64,000 bases of DNA from Akebia trifoliata. Its lineage: Eukaryota; Streptophyta; Magnoliopsida; Ranunculales; Lardizabalaceae. The position numbers were made by a program, and so were the translations under genes. The notes beneath the pieces were generated by a model. The model made no database searches, had not been told where the DNA came from, and was given only the letters and a program-made list of their open reading frames with translations. The stretch is taken from NCBI GenBank assembly GCA_017979445.1, contig CM030708.1:28243613-28307612 (forward strand), in the 5' to 3' direction. Below, piece by piece: positions 1-11,286 of the stretch; positions within the stretch are counted from its first letter, which is position 1; the number at the start of each line of letters is the position of its first letter.

Positions 1-399
1 AATTCTTAGTTTTAATTTAAAAATCATTTTAAATATTTAATAATTTAACAGGCATTCATTCTATTTTAAATATTTAATAAATGCAATATACATTTATTTG
101 ACTTGGCCAAGTCAGGTAACATTTCGTTCAGTTGACTCGGCTTGACGGACATTCCAGTTGAGGTTTAAAACTATGAGACGGATAAATTAAATAGCAAGAT
201 TTTCAAAGAGATTTCTATGTATTAGCTTCTGTACTCAGGCTCGACAACCGTCCAACGATCTCATAACTTCCAGCATACTAACCTAGCATCATAATAAAAA
301 TACCAAAGGCAAGTATTGGCTGTGTTGCAATGTATTGTCTTTATATATATTGCTAGTTTTCTTAATAAAATTTGTACTTAAAAAATATAGAAAAGTTGT
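1..399. other. AT-rich non-coding DNA, probably inside the last intron of the SKU5-similar gene
   Basis: No exon of the neighbouring multicopper-oxidase-like gene is found here on either strand. That gene still lacks its last exon, so this stretch and 569-1041 are most simply the 5' part of its final intron, continuing past the left edge. Open frames here are short and cross the hairpin element at 400-568, so I do not call them genes. Confidence 0.5.
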
Positions 400-568
400 G
401 ATAAAGCGACGCGCTAAAACATACACGGTCTGTACGAGGCTGACGTGGCAAGGACACAGAACCATAGATCTTTTTCTTCGGGACACACAAGGAAAAGATC
501 AACGGTTCTGTGCCCTTGCCATGTCAGCCACGTACAGACCGTGTATTTTTTGGCGCATCGCTTTATCG
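400..568. repeat. Fold-back (hairpin) MITE with about 76-bp arms
   Basis: The two arms (about 400-476 and 492-568) are near-perfect reverse complements around a loop of about 16 bases. Each arm runs from GATAAAGCGA inward through ACACGGTCTGTACG and TGGCAAGG to GATCTTTT. A second copy lies at about 62046-62150 in the opposite orientation. There is no coding capacity. If the SKU5-similar pre-mRNA crosses it, the transcript would contain a long, nearly perfect stem. Confidence 0.8.
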
Positions 569-1041
569 TTAGTCAATATAGAATTCAAAACACCAAATCC
601 ACATATAACATATAAAACATCAACTGTCCAGTGTTTACTAGATTGTGGAATAGCTTATGTCCATACAACTCCCCCAAAATCTCAATATTTTGTAGAGGTT
701 CAAATGGTGATGCCGCTTGAGAAAAGATACCCCTTTTAACCGTTGGTTTATGGCCCTAACTTGAGTTATATTTGGATGTAACTTGGGCCAGGGGTGGGTC
801 CCTTCAGGGTCCCAGGATTGGGATTTTTTGGCAGTCCGTACAACTTCTGGGGGCATTTTCATCTTTAGAAAATGTGTGTTTCACCCTAGGATGCCATAAA
901 TATTCTGAGTTCAGAAACCCCAAGTATGTGTTGTATTTTCGCAGTTTTCATTAATAAAGAATTATCATCACCGCCCACGGATGTAGGCAATCTTGTCAAA
1001 CTACGTAAATCTCTTGGGCTAAATGGTTCATATAAGCTTGC
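569..1041. other. Non-coding remainder of the SKU5-similar last intron
   Basis: On the minus strand this follows the GC donor of exon 7. I searched it for the expected C-terminal exon (family motifs VYPGAW, WYLGQE, DN.LYCG) and did not find them. No other gene is visible. Confidence 0.55.
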
Positions 1042-2168
1042 CTGTGTAGTGCTGCGAGCAACTCCATCCCACTTGTTATAAGTGCCTCTGCTATTTTCTG
1101 TCCAGATTCCATAATCCATGCTAAAACACAAATGGAAAAAGACAATGTTCAGTTCAAACTCTCGAAAGGTATGTTTCAAGAATAAACAATATGAACATTG
1201 GATACCCGTGCTTACCCCACTACAAAGAATGCATATCCATCCATGTGGTAGCTTTGCACGGTAGTGTCATTATTTTGGAATATAATTTCCATAAAACCTC
1301 GGTAAGTGCCATTTATTATGGATGTGTCAAGCTTTGCCGGTCTATTCATCAATCTATTTGGGAAATCAAGTTTGAAAACTCCTGGAATATTAAATTGTTG
1401 GGCAAGCTTTAAGGGAGTTGTAGGTGCAATATATGAAATGCCATTCATGGTTGTGCGCCACTTTCCATCTATAAGCTCTGTAGGTCTGTTGAGTATCACA
1501 TACACCTCTGTGACAGTAATCTGACCGTATCTAAAAGATCCCTGTGGATTAGGACGAGCAGCACCAGCAGAGACATTCCATCTGAAAATTAGACCGTTGA
1601 CACACAAAAATTATGAGAAAAGCTGAAGATACCATCAAACAAACCAAAATAAATAACGGATATACAAACTCCATTGTTATGTTACAATGATTCAGACAGG
1701 AGTGTTTATTGACTGAAACAGATACTAGCTTTTGGACACTGCGACTGCAAGAAACCTGGAAGGCAGACGTATACATACATATATATACATATATATATAT
1801 AGGGAAATGTTCAGCAACAAACATTTTGGCAAAACATTTTTCAAAATATGGGTTAGAGGTTTTGGAATGGGCTGATTTTTGGTGAGGATGATCTCTACGG
1901 TGAGGAGATCATCATCACCAAAAATCAGCCCATTCCAAAACCTCTTACCCATCAAAAATGGCTTACAAAAAATGGACGGTCCACGATTTCCCAACTTGTA
2001 AACATGGGGTTAGAAGTTTTGGAATGGGCTGATTTTTGATGAGGATGATCTCCTCACCATAGAGATCATGCTCATCAAAAATCAGCCCATTCCAAAACCT
2101 CTAACCCATGTTTTGAAAAATGTTTTGCCAAAATGTTTTGCCAAAATGTTTGTTGCTGAAAGGGACCC

Positions 2169-2241
<73 letters not shown>

Positions 2242-5200
2242 CAGATACTAGCTTTTGGACACTGCGACTGCAAGAAACCTGGAAGGCAGACGTATACATA
2301 CATATATATATATATAAATAATAATAATAAGGGGAAATATAAGAAATGAAAAAGAAAATATTGGCACGTAGTTCTTTAAAAGATGCTAAGTACATTTTAT
2401 TAAGAAAATAAAGAAGAAATAATTGCCGGGATGACCATCATAGTACAAAGTTGCTATGCCTATTTGACAAGCTTACATACAGAATCCCATCTGAAGAGAG
2501 ATCTTCAATAAAAACTCAATTGAAGTCCTCAAACAACTTAGACCCAAAAAAAAGGTAAACCACAATGGAAATAATGAGTTCCTGGATTGATTCTCCCTTT
2601 CCTTCAGAAACTCTTCCAAAGCACCCAATACCCATCAAAAGGAAGCAAATACCATAGGATTCTTTCCTTCCCCCTAAACGCACATGATTGCCAACTCACA
2701 AACAGGGAGCAAATTGAGAAACGGAAAACAATCAGAGTAATAGAATAAGGAGAAGAAATGAGCCGACACTGACCATGCTACTTTGCAATGTTGTAGAATA
2801 TGGTTAAGCAGCTCACCGCAAAATTTACACATGGAGCAAAAATTTGTTGATATAATACCATGAACATAATGTTGTCCAGTACTGGGATTTATTCATAAAA
2901 GCGATCCAAAAAAAAAAAAAACAAAAAACTCTGGATGGAATTTTCTTAATCCAAATAGTGGACACTGGAAAAGTTGGTTGATCCGGGGCTTGCAAAAGGA
3001 ATTTATGAAAAGATCCCCCCCCCCCAGAAAAAAAGTCCCTATTGCCCTCCAGCATCATACAATCTTCCTCTATTGAGAATATGGTCACAATAGAATGTTT
3101 TATCAGAAAGTCCAGCTACAAGTAGTATTTCCCAATCATAGAAGTTTCTCCAGAAGACAAAGTCCCAAGTAAACTCATCACCGGTTTGTATTATGAATGG
3201 GTATAATTTTTTTGCAGAAATGAAATATAGAATTGTGACCTGCTCTAGCAAAGGTACCACGCCACACCATAGAGCTCCATTTGCAGAACCTAGCCCCTTT
3301 GTCTTTAGTTATACATATAGCTTTCAATCTGACTATATAGAACTTTCTTCCACCTGACTTATCGCACCAAAGAAAATCATGAATCAACCAATCCAAACTC
3401 ATCTCCACATTTCTAGGAATTGTGAAAAGAAAAAGAAGGTAGGTTGTTATGATGGCAACCCCATTTAGAGGGATATCTTCCATTCCAAGAACTTAGTCGA
3501 TGGCCCATACTCTCAATGACAGGATCCCATATGGCTATGAAGACATGGCACCCCCAAGGGAGGTCTCGAATATGAAACTGGCAGGGAATCACTTTATAGC
3601 CCCAAAATCCTAGCCAATATATCGATGTGTGGGACTGATCCCAACCCATTGAAACAATCTGGGAGCAACCCAACAAGCCTCTAAAGTACTGAAGGAGCTC
3701 TATGGACACATAGAGGAATCCAGCATATCATATCCCCATTCACCACTACCTTCCCTATGAATCTCTCCTACTTCAACCACCAAGTTAAAAATGAAGGAAG
3801 AGATTGTTTCCCTGTCTCAGACCTCCAGAGCTTCTAAAAAAAATAGTTGGACTCCAATTGAGCAAGATAGAAAAGGATGTGGAGGATACACCTTTCATAA
3901 TCCATCCTGTCCATTTTTCACCAAACTCCAATCTTCCCATCACTTGTCTCAAGAACTCCCAATTCACATGATCATAAGACTTTTCCATATCCAACTTGCA
4001 CAACATCACTTGTCTCAAGAACTCCCAATTCACATGATCATAAGACTTTTCCATATCCAACTTGCACACCACCTTGTCCTATCATCTCATAACCTTGAAT
4101 CTATACATTCGTCAGAAATGAGGACTTTATCCAAACTTTGTCGACCCTTGATAAATGTCCCTTATTATTGGCTTATCATCGTAGTTATTAGTTCTTTCAA
4201 AATGGTCGCCAAGACCTTGGAGATGATCTTGTACATTGACCCAACTAGATTGATAGGCCAAAAATTCACAATATCTTACCTGTTTTGGATACCCGTGTAC
4301 CAGACTCTTTCCACTATCTAAATACTGCCCCGTGTCACAGATTTCCTCCAGAAGACTTCGACAACACACAACCCAACATCATCCTTTAATACTTCCAGGA
4401 ACCATAAAGTTTCCTTCAGGGAGGCTGACAACTTACCAGACCATCTCTTGTTTCTTTCAAAAATTGATACAAAAGTCTGATTCTTCACCCAACCCATCTT
4501 CAACACAAAAACCTTTGATTTTGTGGGGACCAATATATTTTGATGGCACCGTAAACTCAACCAGCTCATCCTCACTTGTAGTCATCCAAAGAGACTAGAG
4601 GACTCGTCTGATCTTTTTTTTCCTCTCAATAACTCCCAGATCCAACATCTCACTCTCGTTAACATTCCAGCTTCTTTCCACTATCTAAATACTGCCCCAC
4701 GTCACATATTTCCTCCAGAGGACTTCTATCAGCACACATCCCAAAATCATCCTTTAATATGTCCACTAACCATAAAGCTTCCTTCATGGAGACTGTCAAC
4801 TTACCAGACCATCTTGAAAACCTTTTACTCTATGGGGACCAATATATTTTGATGGCACCAGAATCTCAACTAGTCCAATCCAAAGAAACTCGAGGACCCA
4901 GATGGCATGATATTGGATCCGGGAGTTACTTATAGGAAAGAAAGATAGGACATAGATGCAAACAGAAATAAAACACAAGTTGAAAAGAAAGATGGTGGAA
5001 AGGTAGCCTAAGTGTCCCTCGCCTCTTATTGATAAGTTGTACTTAGGGGCCATCTCGACCTCTTTTTAATAAAATTTTAACTTATCAGAAAAAAAAAAAA
5101 AAAAAAAAGATGGTGGAAAGGTACAAACAGTTTAGCAAAAATAGCACTGCAACTGGTTGGAACTTAGAAGGAAAACACATACAGATGAAAGAAGAAGACA

Positions 5201-8200
5201 GAAGAATAAACAAGAAAAATCAAACTGAATAGAAGAAAAAGCAACATGGTTTTCAAATATCCCTGGAATTTGTAAAAAGAAAAGGAAAGACAATACATTA
5301 AAGCTATCCAATAACTTAATAAATATGCATATATAAAAAGGAAAACGATGAACTACTATGGTTATAATTACTAAGTGATGTATAGAAGCTGGAACACACC
5401 AGCGCTTTTTTAGAAATTATCTTTTTATTAAGAAACAAAATAAAGGGTAACACAGTAGTACATGTTATAATGTGCTAACGATGTGTTAATAGATACTGAC
5501 CAAGGCAACATACCCCCTAAAAGTTCTGCCATTGTTGCATAGCTTTACACTAACATGGATGCAAGACAAAGCATAGATATACAAAAAAATAAAATAAAAA
5601 ATTAAAATAAACTACCACCTGATGGATCTTGCCTGGTTCATTGAAAAATAGGTGTCAAGCTCATCAGGCGGATCTGGAAGAGGACCCGAAGCAGGGCCCT
5701 GGGAATTGAAGTAGTGCAAGATGGCAACACCGGTGGCCTTAGCCCAAGCAGATGAGTTGACAACCCTAGCACTCGCAACCATGTAGTAATCACTGCTAGC
5801 ATTTTGATCCATTGTGACCAAGAAAGAGTATGATTGGCCGACATGAATATCCATATTTGTGTAATTCTGTTGAACTGTGTATGACCCTTCTGTCTCTACA
5901 AGGAGTAGGTTATGGTTTTGGATTCTAAAATTCAAGCTAGTCGAGATGCCAACATTATGCACACGAAAACGGTACGTTTTTCCTGTTTTACATAAAAGAG
6001 ACAACTTTAGATATCAAGGTAAACATAATAGCAACACTCCAAAAATGTATTACAGGGCACAAGAACTTCATTAGCAAACTGAAATTCTTAACTAAATAAC
6101 TTGGAAAAATCACCATTTAAAAATAAAAAATAAAAAAGTATGGGATATAATATGACGTATCCACCAACACCTACTAACCTGGTTCAACATTTACCGTCTC
6201 GAAGGCAATACCTTCAGGGACAAGCAACTCATTGTAGCGATAGGGGCCAAATCCATTAAAGAGGACTCCATCAGGCATTCCAAGGTCAATGCCATCTTCA
6301 AGATTTTTCCTCAGTTCCTATTGTCTCGTTACGTTAGTATGTTCAAAAACACTAAAATAGATAAAAATCAACAAAATTTACCTGGCAGAAGAGACGCACC
6401 TTGTGACTCCTGATATACCAATCACTGATGAAGATTGTTATATCTCCATCTGGTGTCCCAAAGGGAACTGGAATCACCTCTCGGTTGTTTATAATGATTC
6501 CTCCATAACCACCTGAGGCTTTTTGGAAATAAAGAGAAGGGAAATAAAAGAAACTTCCTATTTGATCTTTAACTTGAAATTCGTATGTCCAATTCCAACC
6601 AACAGGAATAGGACAATTTGTCCCCAAAACGCCATCCTGCCAAGAATTTTTCCTATGTTGTACTCCATTCCTATATCAACACCATCATAATATGAAGACA
6701 ATGTGTTAGAATTATAGGCAAAACATGATTCAACTATCAAGGCATCTATACTTATATAATGAGAGAAGACGGAGTAGAAGTGGTTCAACACCAAAATTTG
6801 GATTCCAAAAATGCCTCCACTTTTACAATTAAATTTAATATAATCAGGGTCATTTTTGTCAAAAAGCAAGAAAATCGCAATCCCACATCCCTAAAACCAT
6901 GTTGGTCACTTTTCAAAATTACAAACACATCCCTTTTGCTATGTAATCTTCAAAACAACCCTTTAATTAATATTTTAAATTACAAATAAGCCCTTTTGAT
7001 ACATGTGAGTTTGCACATGCCACCACCTAGTTGTTTATAATGATCAATTATAGTTGAAATTAACACCATCATTTGCCACTTCTATCACCCATCAAACAGA
7101 CAAGCACAAAAGTACCATGTGAAAAGGAATGGCTCATCCAAATGGTTCTTGACATTGACTTCGACATTCCAGTTTGTGGTCACATTCAGAATCGGTCCTG
7201 GAAACTGTCCATTAATTCCTATCACCTGAAATCATGAACCAAAATAGATGAGCAACCAACAATATTTTTATCATTTAATGATATAGAACTTTCCCATAAA
7301 TGATGGAATGCGTAATAAAGTAATTCAGAACCTTTGAGAAGCCCCCGAGAACGAAAGGATATCATCAGCAAACTAAAGATAAGATATTCTTTGACCCACC
7401 GAATTCACATAAAAACCTGTCGTTTTTTGAATGAATTTTTTTGTGGAACCCACACTTCTTTAAGCAGACTAAAATTTCTAGGTGGGGCCAACACATTTTA
7501 TTTTGAATAATTTTGTATTGAATTTTTATTTAGCTTCTCTGCCAGTTATTTCCTAATATTTTATTCAGTGGCTCCCTATTTGTTAAGGTTTCTTATTGTT
7601 GTTCTTGGGTTACCAATTTTTAATGTGTGAGGTGTCATTTTAAACAAGCAGCTTTACTCTACACTAAGAGAGTTTTGTGGGGGCTCCTTTTGTAGATGAT
7701 GTTCTCTAGGGGACATCTAATCAGAGTTGACGGACTCTAGAAGAAACCTGTTGGACTACTATTCACAAGAATGAAGACAAAGAACGAAGAGACTCATTTC
7801 ATAATCCACAAGCTTTGGAAACCCATCCTAGGCAGTTCTAGCTAATCTGGCCATCGACTTTCTCCAAGTCAATCTTAAAACCATTCCTAGGGAACCCTAT
7901 TTAATCCTCGAGTCAATGATTTCATTGCAATTAAGACGCCATTTGGGGTCTACCCGCCCATAACAAAAGCACTCTATTGTGGATTTATGATTGAAGACAC
8001 CACTCTCTTAATCCTTTGGGCTAATATCTTTGCAACAATCTTGTGTGTAGCCCCAAATTCAAGATATTCACAACTCCTGGCTACTTTGGAATCAAAAGCC
8101 ACGAAGGTTTTATTACATCCATAATCCAAGAAAGCCTCTTCTTGAAAACCTCTAACAACTGCCATCAGGTCATCCTTGATAACTTCCCAACAAGCCTTAA

Positions 8201-11016
8201 AAAAGGCCATTGTGAAGTCATCTAGCCCAAGGGCTTTGTCACCATCCATGCTTCTCATTGAAGCCCAAACCTTCCCTTCCTCGAAAGTCTTTCCAACCAA
8301 GAATTAGGATCCAGGGAAATGGGGAATCCTTCCTAAAAAAGGTCTCAGCAAATGCCTTTTAGAATATAGATTTTCATAGTACTCAACCAACCCTTCCCAT
8401 GTACTACCTTTGCCAACACTCATTGAACCATTATTGTTCAATATGACAATTCGATTATTTCTTTTGTGGACGGCAACCCAATGAAAAATTGTGTTACTGT
8501 CCATTCCCTCAGCCAATTAACTCTTCATTGTTGCCTCCAACTGACCTACTCTGATTTGCCACTTATTCGAATTCAGCCTTAAGGTTAGCTCTTTTTTATT
8601 TCTCTTCAAAGGATAGGGATTACAACTCCTCCAAAACTTGCAAATGAGATACTTAATCCGTAGCTCTCGCTTCTCAACATCAACCCTTTTGAACACTTCA
8701 TTGTTCTACATCTCAATACCTAAATTGGATCCCTAGCCTGCCATCAAAAGAAAAAAAAAAAAAAAAAACCACCATCCCTTGATCAATTCTGCAATTTGGG
8801 TGTGATAACCACATGTTTTAACGTATCAAACAGACTAGAACGATTCTCTGAATCTCTAACCTCCCATACATAGGGTGAGTGATATGAGATCAACCTCAAG
8901 ATTGCCACCTAGGTGATCCTCCCATGAGGAAAGACCCGAAAACCTGCCAAGTTCACTCATAGAATTTCACCCTATGACCAAGTTAAATTATGCTCAGGTC
9001 ATTATCTCTATGATAGCTAGTCTTTGGCAACTATATCAGTTGGATGTTAAGAATGCGTTTTTGCATGGTCACTTTCCTGAGAAGGTATATATAGGAGATC
9101 AACTGTAGTCTACAGGTTATTTAACAAGTTTGATTACTTGTAGGTGGAAATTTGGTCATTGTACCTATCAAAAAAATTGGTCAATGTAAATGGAAATTCG
9201 AGTGCTTAGAGGAGTAAGAAACAAAGTGTTATCACGAGGTCAAGTACAAAAGTCTATTGTGCTAGAATTTCAAGAAGCACCAAGGCTTTGACACCATAAA
9301 GATAAAAGATTTCGGAAGATAACTACTTGACCCGAATTGAGTTCACAACAGTAAATTCATGTTTAAAAATATAAGAAGGTACTGGTAGAGTTATGATCTG
9401 ATAAGAAGTTGCAAGCAAATACGAGAAGCAGTAAATATAGCAACCAAATCAATTATGATCCAATGTGGTGTGTTGATGCATCACTATTGAGATCAAAGGT
9501 GTTATTGCGTTGATGGTCCAAGCTATCTTAGGATTGTAAGGGGGTGAAGATTTTATTTTCACATAAGATTCCATTATTAAATTTTATTAGATTTCTTATT
9601 CATTTATTTTTCTTCCTTGATAGGTCCCCCCTTGACCTCCTCGGGTTTGATTGTATGTTTTCCAAGTCTTTAATAAAATTTTATACTTAATTCTTAAAAA
9701 AGGGGGTGATTTAGTAATGGTACAATAGTAGACAATAATGAGTGTTAAAGAAAAAGTAAATTAATGCCTATTATATTGAGGTTCCTAAATATTCAAGAAG
9801 AGATTGAATATCGGATGGATAACCAAATGGTCTCTAGTCATATGAGGTAGCTAGATGTTCCTAGTAAAGTGGGAAATGATAAGACCGCAACTAATACATC
9901 AAAAGCACCTTAGCTTTAATGATGCAGAAAGTTAATCCCTTATATATTTGGGGGTCATTAAACACCAATACACCCCAACCAGCATCCACCGATCCACCAC
10001 AACCCACGACTCTGTGGCGACTTTCACTCTAGCACTCTTCTCATGCTTTCCTCTAGTCACCCCTTTCCATGGTGGGGTGGCAGTTTTCACTTTATAACCC
10101 TTTTCTTTGGGCACCTAGGTTGCTCCTTCCGAGGTTTGAACCTATGAAGTGATGCTAACTCTAGCACTAAATGATATCAATCTACCAATGTACCAAAAGT
10201 TACACTCTTTATCTCTATGGGTTCATAAGATAATAAAAGATATCAACCTACCAATGTACCAAAGGCACCTAGGTGCTAGTGAGTTCGGAAAGTTGAGCTC
10301 TTCTCTCTTAAATTTGAACCTAACTCTAATGCCAAATGATATCAACCTACCAATGTACCAAAGGTGCCTAGATGCTAGTGGTGTGGAAAGTTAAGCTCTG
10401 TATCTCTTTGCCGTCGTAACATAATAAATGCTTCATTTGATATTATACAATGTGTCGAGAAAGAGAATTCGGAATCAAAATGCAAGTTTTAAAATCTCAT
10501 CTCGAGGCATTGTCAAGATCCAAAAGGAGAAAAATTGAATCAAAGACAATTCCAACTCATTCTATCTATGTTTACCAAATTTAATTACAGAAATTGATTG
10601 GAGCGCTCTTGTTTTTTATAAATGAGAAATCTCTTCGGTGAAAATGTCAAATCTACCCTTCCTCTAATAAGAATACTGTATTAGAGAAATAAAGGCAGAT
10701 TTGTCTTTTCACATGAAGGGAGTAAGGGACGAGGACGACAGCCCAACCACTTTCCCTTTTACCAACTATGACTGTGACTCTCAAGACTCAAAAGAGTGCT
10801 TCTCAACTAATTTTAAGCTCAAATCATAAATAAAAGTGAACGAAATTGGAGAGAAAAAGAAGAAACCTGTTGTTTAGCTCCGAGTGGAGAAGCTGTGATG
10901 TATGAAACTGTCCAGTCGAAGTAGATGAAAGGATCTTCAGAGACTCCCACATTCCATAATACAGAAAACAAGATGAACAAGAAGAAAAGAAATAATGGAA
11001 TATGGCGAGAAGGCAT
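1042..11016 (-). CDS. SKS: SKU5-similar (SKS) multicopper-oxidase-like protein, 3' end outside window
   Basis: Seven exons read on the minus strand: 10867-11016, 7116-7225, 6382-6670, 6179-6317, 5619-5982, 1216-1581, 1042-1120. Phases match at every join and give 499 residues. The protein starts with a hydrophobic signal peptide (MPSRHIPLFLFFLFILFSV), followed by cupredoxin blocks such as VIGINGQFPGP, QDGVLGTNCPIP, GKTYRFRVHNVG and WTENSRGTYNKWDG. The family (SKU5, NTP303, ascorbate-oxidase homologues) comprises secreted or GPI-anchored cell-wall proteins linked to directional growth and pollen. As in other members, oxidase copper ligands are replaced: the HWHG position reads TWNG and the later site reads YHMDGYAFFVVG, so oxidase activity is unlikely. 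Exon 7 ends CAG|GCAAGC, a GC-AG type donor in phase 0. The expected last exon of about 50 residues is absent from 1-1041 and must lie to the left. Introns 1 and 5 are 3.6 and 4.0 kb and full of transposon debris, but no exon is broken. Confidence 0.9.
1801..2168. mobile_element. Palindromic MITE embedded in TA repeats (copy 1)
   Basis: The element has two hairpin modules in series. Each reads GGTTAGA.GTTTTGGAATGGG, then GCTGATTTTTGGTGAGGATGAT, then the mirror image. They are separated by a spacer containing AATGGACGGTCCACGATTT. Outer terminal repeats read GGGAAATGTTCAGCAACAAA on the left and the complement of AGGGACCC on the right. TA-rich microsatellite flanks both sides. The same core recurs near 26752, 42428, 57072 and 60595. 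Confidence 0.8.
2169..2240. repeat. (TA)n microsatellite
   Basis: About 70 bases of almost pure TA directly adjoin the right end of the palindromic MITE, within SKS intron 5. Confidence 0.95.
3178..4340 (-). pseudogene. LINE (L1-type) reverse-transcriptase fragment
   Basis: On the minus strand, translation in several frames gives L1-type RT blocks in the right order: PINLVGSMYKIISKVLA and FIKGRQSLDKVL (about 4330-4110), DMEKSYDHVNWEFL (about 4069-3940), FGEKWTGWIMK and SSGGLRQG (about 3930-3790), then TIPRNVEMSLDWLIHDFLW with the thumb/zinc-knuckle precursor region (about 3450-3250). The usual YADD box was not found, and several frameshifts and stops separate the blocks. This is a dead LINE in SKS intron 5, in the same orientation as the host gene. 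Confidence 0.8.
3938..4069. repeat. 66-bp tandem duplication inside the dead LINE
   Basis: Two exact or near-exact 66-base units lie side by side (3938-4003 and 4004-4069). On the minus strand each encodes the same 22 residues around LDMEKSYDHVNWEFLRQVM. A multiple of three, it keeps the frame. It looks like replication slippage or unequal repair after the LINE died. Confidence 0.9.
4308..4890. repeat. Diverged direct duplication, about 280 bp
   Basis: The stretch from CTTTCCACTATCTAAATACTG at 4308 to about 4590 recurs from 4672 to about 4890, with matching blocks GACAACTTACCAGACCATC and ACCAATATATTTTGATGGCA. The second copy has a gap. Both belong to the minus-strand LINE body upstream of its RT region. 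Confidence 0.75.
4991..5123 (+). mobile_element. 5'-truncated LINE tail with target-site duplication
   Basis: The 15-base sequence GATGGTGGAAAGGTA occurs at 4991-5005 and again at 5109-5123. Between them lie about 85 bases ending TTTTTAATAAAATTTTAACT and TATCAG, followed by about 20 A residues. A poly-A tail and a long exact target duplication are the signature of target-primed reverse transcription. The tail matches the 3' ends I associate with plant L1 elements (inference). Confidence 0.9.
7974..8516 (-). pseudogene. LINE reverse-transcriptase fragment in SKS intron 1
   Basis: The minus strand encodes the region before and at the start of an L1-type RT: IFHWVAVHKRNNRIVILNN, then EEGKVWASMRSMDGDKALGL, DDFTMAFFKACWEVIKDDLM and THKIVAKILAQRIKRVVSSI. 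An in-frame stop near 8303 and lost blocks show it is dead. It is a separate insertion from the LINE at 3178-4340. Confidence 0.8.
8985..9110 (+). pseudogene. Ty1/copia reverse-transcriptase fragment
   Basis: Plus-strand translation gives IASLWQLYQLDVKNAFLHGH then FPEKVYI, the well-known start of the copia RT domain (family form: QLDVKNAFLHGDL.EEVYM). A stop follows at once, and no integrase, RNase H or LTR is recognisable around it. It is a short relic in SKS intron 1. Confidence 0.8.
9538..9709 (+). mobile_element. Probable second LINE tail insertion
   Basis: AAGGGGGTGA occurs at 9538-9547 and 9700-9709. The DNA between ends in CTTTAATAAAATTTTATACT followed by TAATTCTTAAAAA, like the LINE tail at 5006-5108. 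The target duplication is only 10 bases and overlaps the A-run, so this is less certain. Confidence 0.55.
10165..10390. repeat. Three dispersed repeats of a 26-base motif
   Basis: The motif GATATCAACCTACCAATGTA plus CCAAAG occurs three times (about 10169, 10239 and 10337). Two copies continue into CACCTAGGTGCTAG-like sequence. It lies in SKS intron 1. Origin unknown; possibly the end of a retroelement. Confidence 0.6.
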
Positions 11017-11286
11017 CAGATCTCTATCTCTCTCTCTCTCTTCTCCTTTTTTGTGTCTTTATTTTAGAGTTGAAGATGTGCAGACTGCACACATACAGGA
11101 GCGGAAAGACAGCAAAGCAGAGAAATTCAGCAAAAGCAGTCTTTTGAGCTTCCTTTACTGTATGAATGGGAATGGTGAAATCTAGTCATGGTTTTCAAGT
11201 TTTAAAACCTGGTAGTGGTATCCCTCTCGGATGCCGAGTTGACTCATCAAATCATATCCGTTTAAATCGGCTTACAATTATTTTTT
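11017..11286. other. 5' flank of the SKU5-similar gene
   Basis: This lies upstream of the SKS start codon on the minus strand. A CT/GA microsatellite (about 11023-11043) lies close to the start, in the likely 5' untranslated region. No clear TATA box could be assigned. Confidence 0.45.

Larger units (their letters stand above)
1717..2310. repeat. 71-bp direct repeat flanking a MITE
   Basis: The same 71 bases lie at 1717-1787 and 2240-2310, starting AACAGATACTAGC and ending in ATACATACATATATATA. The palindromic MITE and TA repeats sit between them. This is far longer than any transposase target duplication. It suggests a local duplication or repair event at the insertion site within SKS intron 5. 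Confidence 0.85.

Noticed and set aside
335..739. 134-codon open frame on the plus strand
   Set aside because: It runs across the hairpin MITE at 400-568, whose palindromic sequence gives open frames on both strands; no domain.
3791..4321. 176-codon open frame on the plus strand
   Set aside because: It is antisense to the LINE reverse transcriptase, which carries the recognisable motifs on the minus strand.
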